Both the position numbers and the translations under genes were made by a program. From assembly GCA_964388575.1 (NCBI GenBank), contig CAYMAZ010000012.1, forward strand, positions 1 through 64,000: a stretch of DNA of 64,000 nt, given 5' to 3'. Shown here piece by piece: positions 60,520-64,000 of this stretch (its first letter is position 1; every line of letters starts with the position of its first letter). The notes under the pieces are model-generated. The model was not told the origin of the DNA and ran no database searches. It worked only from the letters and a program-made list of their open reading frames with translations. Source of the DNA: CAYMAZ01 sp964388575. GTDB lineage: Bacteria > Bacteroidota > Bacteroidia > Bacteroidales > DTU049.

Positions 60520-62904
60520 TTAGTGAATGCAAATTTTCCGAGAATGATTATTCACTGAAGAGGTGATGTTGATAAAATAAATCCCTGTACTGAAATGTCT
60601 TGTTTCAATGCGTTCACTGACAATTTCTCCATCAGCAGAATATTGACGGCCAAAGACAGTTTTCCCCTGTGAATCTATGATGGATAACAAATATGTCATA
60701 CCGGATTCAGAATCATGAATGATATCAATAAAGCCATCATCAGTATTGTCTCCGACAGTAAGATTGAACTGACGGTTGTTGTTGCATGTTGCAGAGATCA
60801 CATCAAAGGTTTTAAATGAACCATCATAATCAGTTTGTGTGAGTCTGTAATATACCGTTGATGCATATCGGTTGTCATTGTACAAATATTTTCTGATTTC
60901 ATTGCTGGTTCCTGCGCCTTCAATTATTGCAATTATTTCAAAGTTTAATCCGTTCAGAGAACGTTCCAGGGTGAAAATATGATTGTTCAGTTCAGAAGCT
61001 GTTTCCCATGTGATCAGTGTTCCGTGATCATGACATTCTGCTTTGAAATTCATGAGTTCTACGGGCAAAACAATGCCACAATCAAACGAAGCGCCGTCTG
61101 TTAATGTCCATGCCAGAGAATATGAATTTGGATTGAGCTTATTCCACTCATTGATCATCAGATAGTATTTTTCTCCTGTTTTGACATGCAGTTCTGCAAC
61201 CCATTGGTCGCCTGTGACATCTTCTGAAAGATCTCCTGTCCCTTTACTGAGGCCGGTTTTGCCCGGAGGATTATAAACAGCAAAAGAACATCTGACCGGC
61301 ATGCCAAGATTGCCGCAATCGTCTGCCCGATAAAGAGCAAAATCCATATCACTGTTGCCAACAGGATTGATGGATAACTCCACGGTTCCTCCAGTTGCCA
61401 TTACCATATAATACCATTCAGTAAAATTTTCTGATGTCACACAACCTCCGCATCCATCTGAGGACTGACCGGGACCGTAAAGCTGAGACGAAACAGTGAC
61501 ATCACTGCATATGGGTCTGGCTGAACTGCAGTCATTATTGTAAGTCCCGGGATTCCCTGTGGGAAACGGAACACAACTCAGATCAATGTCCCAGCCTTCC
61601 CAGTATCCAGAATTAGAGGTTCCGGACTGAAATCTGAACGTCAAACATCCGCTTGGATGTGTTGATGTAAAAACGCCTCCGTTATATGAACCTCCTGTTG
61701 TATAAATTTGCGGAATGGACGAATTTCCGCAACCACTCCAAATGGTTGGACTATTTTGTGTAGGCCCGTTGTTAATGATTAATCTGTCAAGACACGCAGC
61801 AGGAGAGGCCTGATATTCGATCTGGAGCTGAGAAATAGTTGCCCTGACAGCCATATTGGGACTGCCTGGGCAAAAAGTCCTGTAGATTTGATTAATGTTG
61901 TTTGCATAGGTTGCACCCTGGCCCCCGTTGTCATAATATTTACCTGAGCAGGTTGAAACCATACATTGTCCCATGTAGGTGTTCTGAATGCCAAGAGTTG
62001 GGTGAAAATAAGGGCCACCAACATCTTCAGGACATGCTCCACAATCAAAGGGACAGGTGTTGCATGTTTCAGTGCTGCCACAGTAATAATCACCACAATG
62101 ATCAATCCAGCTTTGTGTAACACAAAGATCAAAATTTCCAACATTTGCAGCACTTGTGTTAACGCCGAGATAATATTGTCCTTCCCTCAGGTCTGTCCAG
62201 TGATATGTACTTGTAGCTGGTCCGCACTGTATACTACTTGAAGGATAAAAATACAAATCACCACATTGGTTAAAAAGTAAAAAATATTGTACCTGTCCAT
62301 CCGGAAATGTTGTATTTTGCATGGTAACGTCAAGAGTGTTGTTGTCAGGATCCAAGGAAACATCATACCAAACTGTATTGCTCCCTGTAAAACATCCTGA
62401 ACCATAATCAGCTGTTGCTCCAATATTTGTTTGACCTGTTAAACATGTACCGTCCAATGGTGGTGCTGTAGCATTGAAAATATCATCGTTTACAACAATT
62501 GTAGGAGATAGGCAGGCGACAAATCCAACCCATCCAGCTTTTACTGTTTTATTGTCCGATACAAATCGGATAGTAATACAATCACAACTTGAAGTTATTA
62601 ACCCTGTTCCTGGATTTGTGACATTTGGAGTTGCTGTTACGGAGTTTCCATAATATACATATAGATTATCACCATTTTGTAAGTTCATTGAAGTAAAAGT
62701 AATCTTAATTCTAGCATTACTTGATGAACAAAATGTAATTGTGTAATCTTCGTTGTCACTGTAGTTCCCGCTGCTTCCTCCTGAATCATAAAACATCCCT
62801 CCGCAGGTGGTTACAGTTCCCTGCTGACTGATCAGATATGTTTGACCGTTGGATGTAAAAGGAAACAGACAAACTAACATGATTAGAAAATATAGGTATT
62901 TCAT
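60520..62904 (-). CDS. Large secreted protein with CUB domains and T9SS sorting domain
   Basis: 794 residues. Signal peptide about 1-20 (TSNGQ). CUB-like domain about 33-130 (VTTCGGMFYDSGGSSGNYSDNEDYTITFC, ending GWVGFVACL); a pre-peptidase-like region; a Cys-rich knot CGDYYCGSTETCNTCPFDCGACP about 270-292; a second CUB-like domain about 312-442; another bacterial pre-peptidase-like segment around GGTVELSINPVGNSDMDFALYR; the LPVELMNFKAECHDHGTLITW module; and a T9SS sorting tail. No catalytic domain seen: probable adhesin or matrix protein. A small secreted protein gene overlaps its start by 4 bases. Confidence 0.85.
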   Translation of the reverse strand: MKYLYFLIMLVCLFPFTSNGQTYLISQQGTVTTCGGMFYDSGGSSGNYSDNEDYTITFCSSSNARIKITFTSMNLQNGDNLYVYYGNSVTATPNVTNPGTGLITSSCDCITIRFVSDNKTVKAGWVGFVACLSPTIVVNDDIFNATAPPLDGTCLTGQTNIGATADYGSGCFTGSNTVWYDVSLDPDNNTLDVTMQNTTFPDGQVQYFLLFNQCGDLYFYPSSSIQCGPATSTYHWTDLREGQYYLGVNTSAANVGNFDLCVTQSWIDHCGDYYCGSTETCNTCPFDCGACPEDVGGPYFHPTLGIQNTYMGQCMVSTCSGKYYDNGGQGATYANNINQIYRTFCPGSPNMAVRATISQLQIEYQASPAACLDRLIINNGPTQNSPTIWSGCGNSSIPQIYTTGGSYNGGVFTSTHPSGCLTFRFQSGTSNSGYWEGWDIDLSCVPFPTGNPGTYNNDCSSARPICSDVTVSSQLYGPGQSSDGCGGCVTSENFTEWYYMVMATGGTVELSINPVGNSDMDFALYRADDCGNLGMPVRCSFAVYNPPGKTGLSKGTGDLSEDVTGDQWVAELHVKTGEKYYLMINEWNKLNPNSYSLAWTLTDGASFDCGIVLPVELMNFKAECHDHGTLITWETASELNNHIFTLERSLNGLNFEIIAIIEGAGTSNEIRKYLYNDNRYASTVYYRLTQTDYDGSFKTFDVISATCNNNRQFNLTVGDNTDDGFIDIIHDSESGMTYLLSIIDSQGKTVFGRQYSADGEIVSERIETRHFSTGIYFINITSSVNNHSRKICIH

Positions 62905-63152
62905 TCCTCCTCCTTTTTTGCATGCTGTTTATTTACTGATATCTCTTTTTCTGTCTGAATTTGATTTTTGCCAGTTTGTTCTTTTTTATCTTCAGATTGT
63001 TTCATTTCATCAAAATGAAATATCTTTACAGGGACCTCCCGCACAGCTTCCTGACTGGCTGGTCTTGCAATTTTTTCAGTATTCTGAGCCTGAGTGTAAT
63101 TGAACAAACACATCAGCATGATACTGAACATTGAAGTTAATAGTGTTTTCAT
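62901..63152 (-). CDS. Small secreted Lys/Glu-rich protein
   Basis: 83 residues from ATG 63152: signal peptide MKTLLTSMFSIMLMCLFNYTQAQ, then a charged, low-complexity tail (SEDKKEQTGKNQIQTEKE). Overlaps the CUB protein start by 4 bases (ATGA), implying coupling. No domain recognised; could be a chaperone or partner of the following cargo, which is speculation. Confidence 0.65.
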   Translation of the reverse strand: MKTLLTSMFSIMLMCLFNYTQAQNTEKIARPASQEAVREVPVKIFHFDEMKQSEDKKEQTGKNQIQTEKEISVNKQHAKKEEE

Positions 63153-63617
63153 AATTTTTTGGTCAATAAAACAATACAATATTAGAATTATGAAGATGAC
63201 AAATCAAAATATTCAAACAAAATGACAATTGAATTTTGCAATAGTCAGATTATGAGATAAATGGAAATATTTATGAAAATAAAAAATCTAATATATAGAT
63301 ATAAAGTGAATAATATGGATATATTTATAAATTTTAAAGATAAAGATAGGTAACATGTTTTATTTTATGATTAAACATGGTTAAAAAATGATTTAAAACA
63401 TATATAATATTGAATAAATATGTTAAATATATTAATAAATATTTAATTAAACTGACATTCGTTAATATTCGATTCAATCTTAATTTATGCATTATTAATC
63501 ATGTAGTTTCTGTACAAAATAAAATAATGTTAATTATTGATTAATTAACAAATATTATTTTATAGGAATTAATTTTGTTTTTATTTTTGCAAATGAAACC
63601 TTAAACTATAATTAAAT
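63153..63617. other. Very AT-rich divergent intergenic region
   Basis: About 465 bases of nearly pure A/T stretches between divergent genes, no frame supported. TATTTTTG at 63582-63589 is a plausible -7 box for the lipoprotein beginning at 63618. Several TTAAT/ATTAA repeats could be curved DNA or upstream promoter elements. Confidence 0.5.
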
Positions 63618-64000
63618 ATGAAATCAAAACATTTTTTTAGAACAATTGCTCTCATAGTAATTGTTTCAACAACTATTTTATCTTGTCAACGTGAAAATCT
63701 GATAGACAATAAGTTGCCTGTTCAGGAGAAATCTTTGTATCTGAACCAGCAGCAGTCACTCAGTGTCAATTTGATTGCCGGACAGAACATTGACGCCGGA
63801 GATATTGTGCTCAGCTTTGATGCAACAAATCTTTATATTACTTACATGACAACAGGTGGCTGGATGCTTGATGAAATTCATTTATGGATTGGATCAGATG
63901 TTTCAAATATTCCGATGAACCCTGGAAAGAATCCCATTTTGGGACATTTTCCCTATAAATCTGAAAATATCGGAGATGATGAATATATGATTACAATTCC
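63618..64000 (+). CDS. Lipoprotein, N-terminal 127 residues (runs off right edge)
   Basis: ATG 63618 gives MKSKHFFRTIALIVIVSTTILSCQRENL, lipobox with Cys about residue 23. The following LNQQQSLSVNLIAGQNIDAGDIVLSFDATNLYITYMTTGGWMLDEIHLWIGSD has the look of a beta-sandwich repeated in Bacteroidetes surface lipoproteins, though I cannot name it. The stop is outside the window. Confidence 0.75.
   Translation, partial: MKSKHFFRTIALIVIVSTTILSCQRENLIDNKLPVQEKSLYLNQQQSLSVNLIAGQNIDAGDIVLSFDATNLYITYMTTGGWMLDEIHLWIGSDVSNIPMNPGKNPILGHFPYKSENIGDDEYMITI

Noticed and set aside
63180..63617. CRISPR array or repeat cluster in the AT-rich right-end spacer
   Set aside because: No regularly spaced repeat was visible; only A/T runs.

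Overview
The window is chromosomal DNA of a Bacteroidota bacterium, most likely a Bacteroidales or close relative. The evidence is AT-rich DNA, many promoters of the Bacteroidetes form (TTTG, about 19 nt, then TAnnTTTG), a PorE-like type IX secretion (T9SS) protein, several secreted proteins with T9SS C-terminal sorting domains, a gingipain-family (C25) peptidase, DUF3098 beside FtsX, and numerous lipoproteins. Two runs of N (10 and 100 bases) show that it is a scaffolded draft, probably metagenomic, assembly. This is inference from gene content; no marker such as 16S rRNA is present.

Layout. 0-14 kb: housekeeping genes (metG partial, YraN, EamA transporter, PorE-like protein, purM, prfA, pyrF, ilvE, dacB, phoH, an O-antigen-ligase-like protein). 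14.3-21.5 kb: a nearly complete shikimate pathway on the plus strand, aroB-aroD-aroA-aroC, an embedded lipoprotein, and a fused aroE-aroK, then an SDR oxidoreductase. 21.6-27.5 kb: an aromatic amino acid ammonia-lyase with Ala-Cys-Gly in place of Ala-Ser-Gly at the MIO site, a four-subunit 2-oxoacid:ferredoxin oxidoreductase, and a PLP aminotransferase. 27.6-38.4 kb: a compact nine-gene minus-strand unit with a C25 peptidase, the poly-gamma-glutamate genes pgsB-pgsC-pgsW, two repeat-built exported proteins, an outer-membrane barrel, an LVIVD propeller lipoprotein and a membrane acyltransferase. It looks like a Gram-negative poly-gamma-glutamate capsule or release locus.

38.6-43.9 kb: porin, sodium:solute symporter, RRM protein, DUF3098, ftsX, TauE exporter. 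44.0-47.4 kb: gatE-gatD, the tRNA-dependent amidotransferase classically regarded as archaeal. 48.2-49.1 kb: tRNA-Ser(UGA), a GIY-YIG nuclease in pieces, an interrupted tRNA copy, and a 100-N gap with exact 55-bp repeats that look like assembly-graph overlaps. 49.4-53.3 kb: two related T9SS cargo proteins and a phosphate-selective-type porin. 53.3-64 kb: a single open frame encoding lipoyl synthase joined to MurB, dCMP deaminase and kinase-like genes, LOG-family protein, gcvT, GT9, TatD, a large CUB-domain T9SS cargo protein, and a partial lipoprotein at the right edge.

The features most worth follow-up are the bacterial gatDE pair, the poly-gamma-glutamate locus with its unexplained envelope genes, the LipA-MurB fusion (or homopolymer error), the Cys-type MIO lyase, and a C25 peptidase whose catalytic-His position is Glu.
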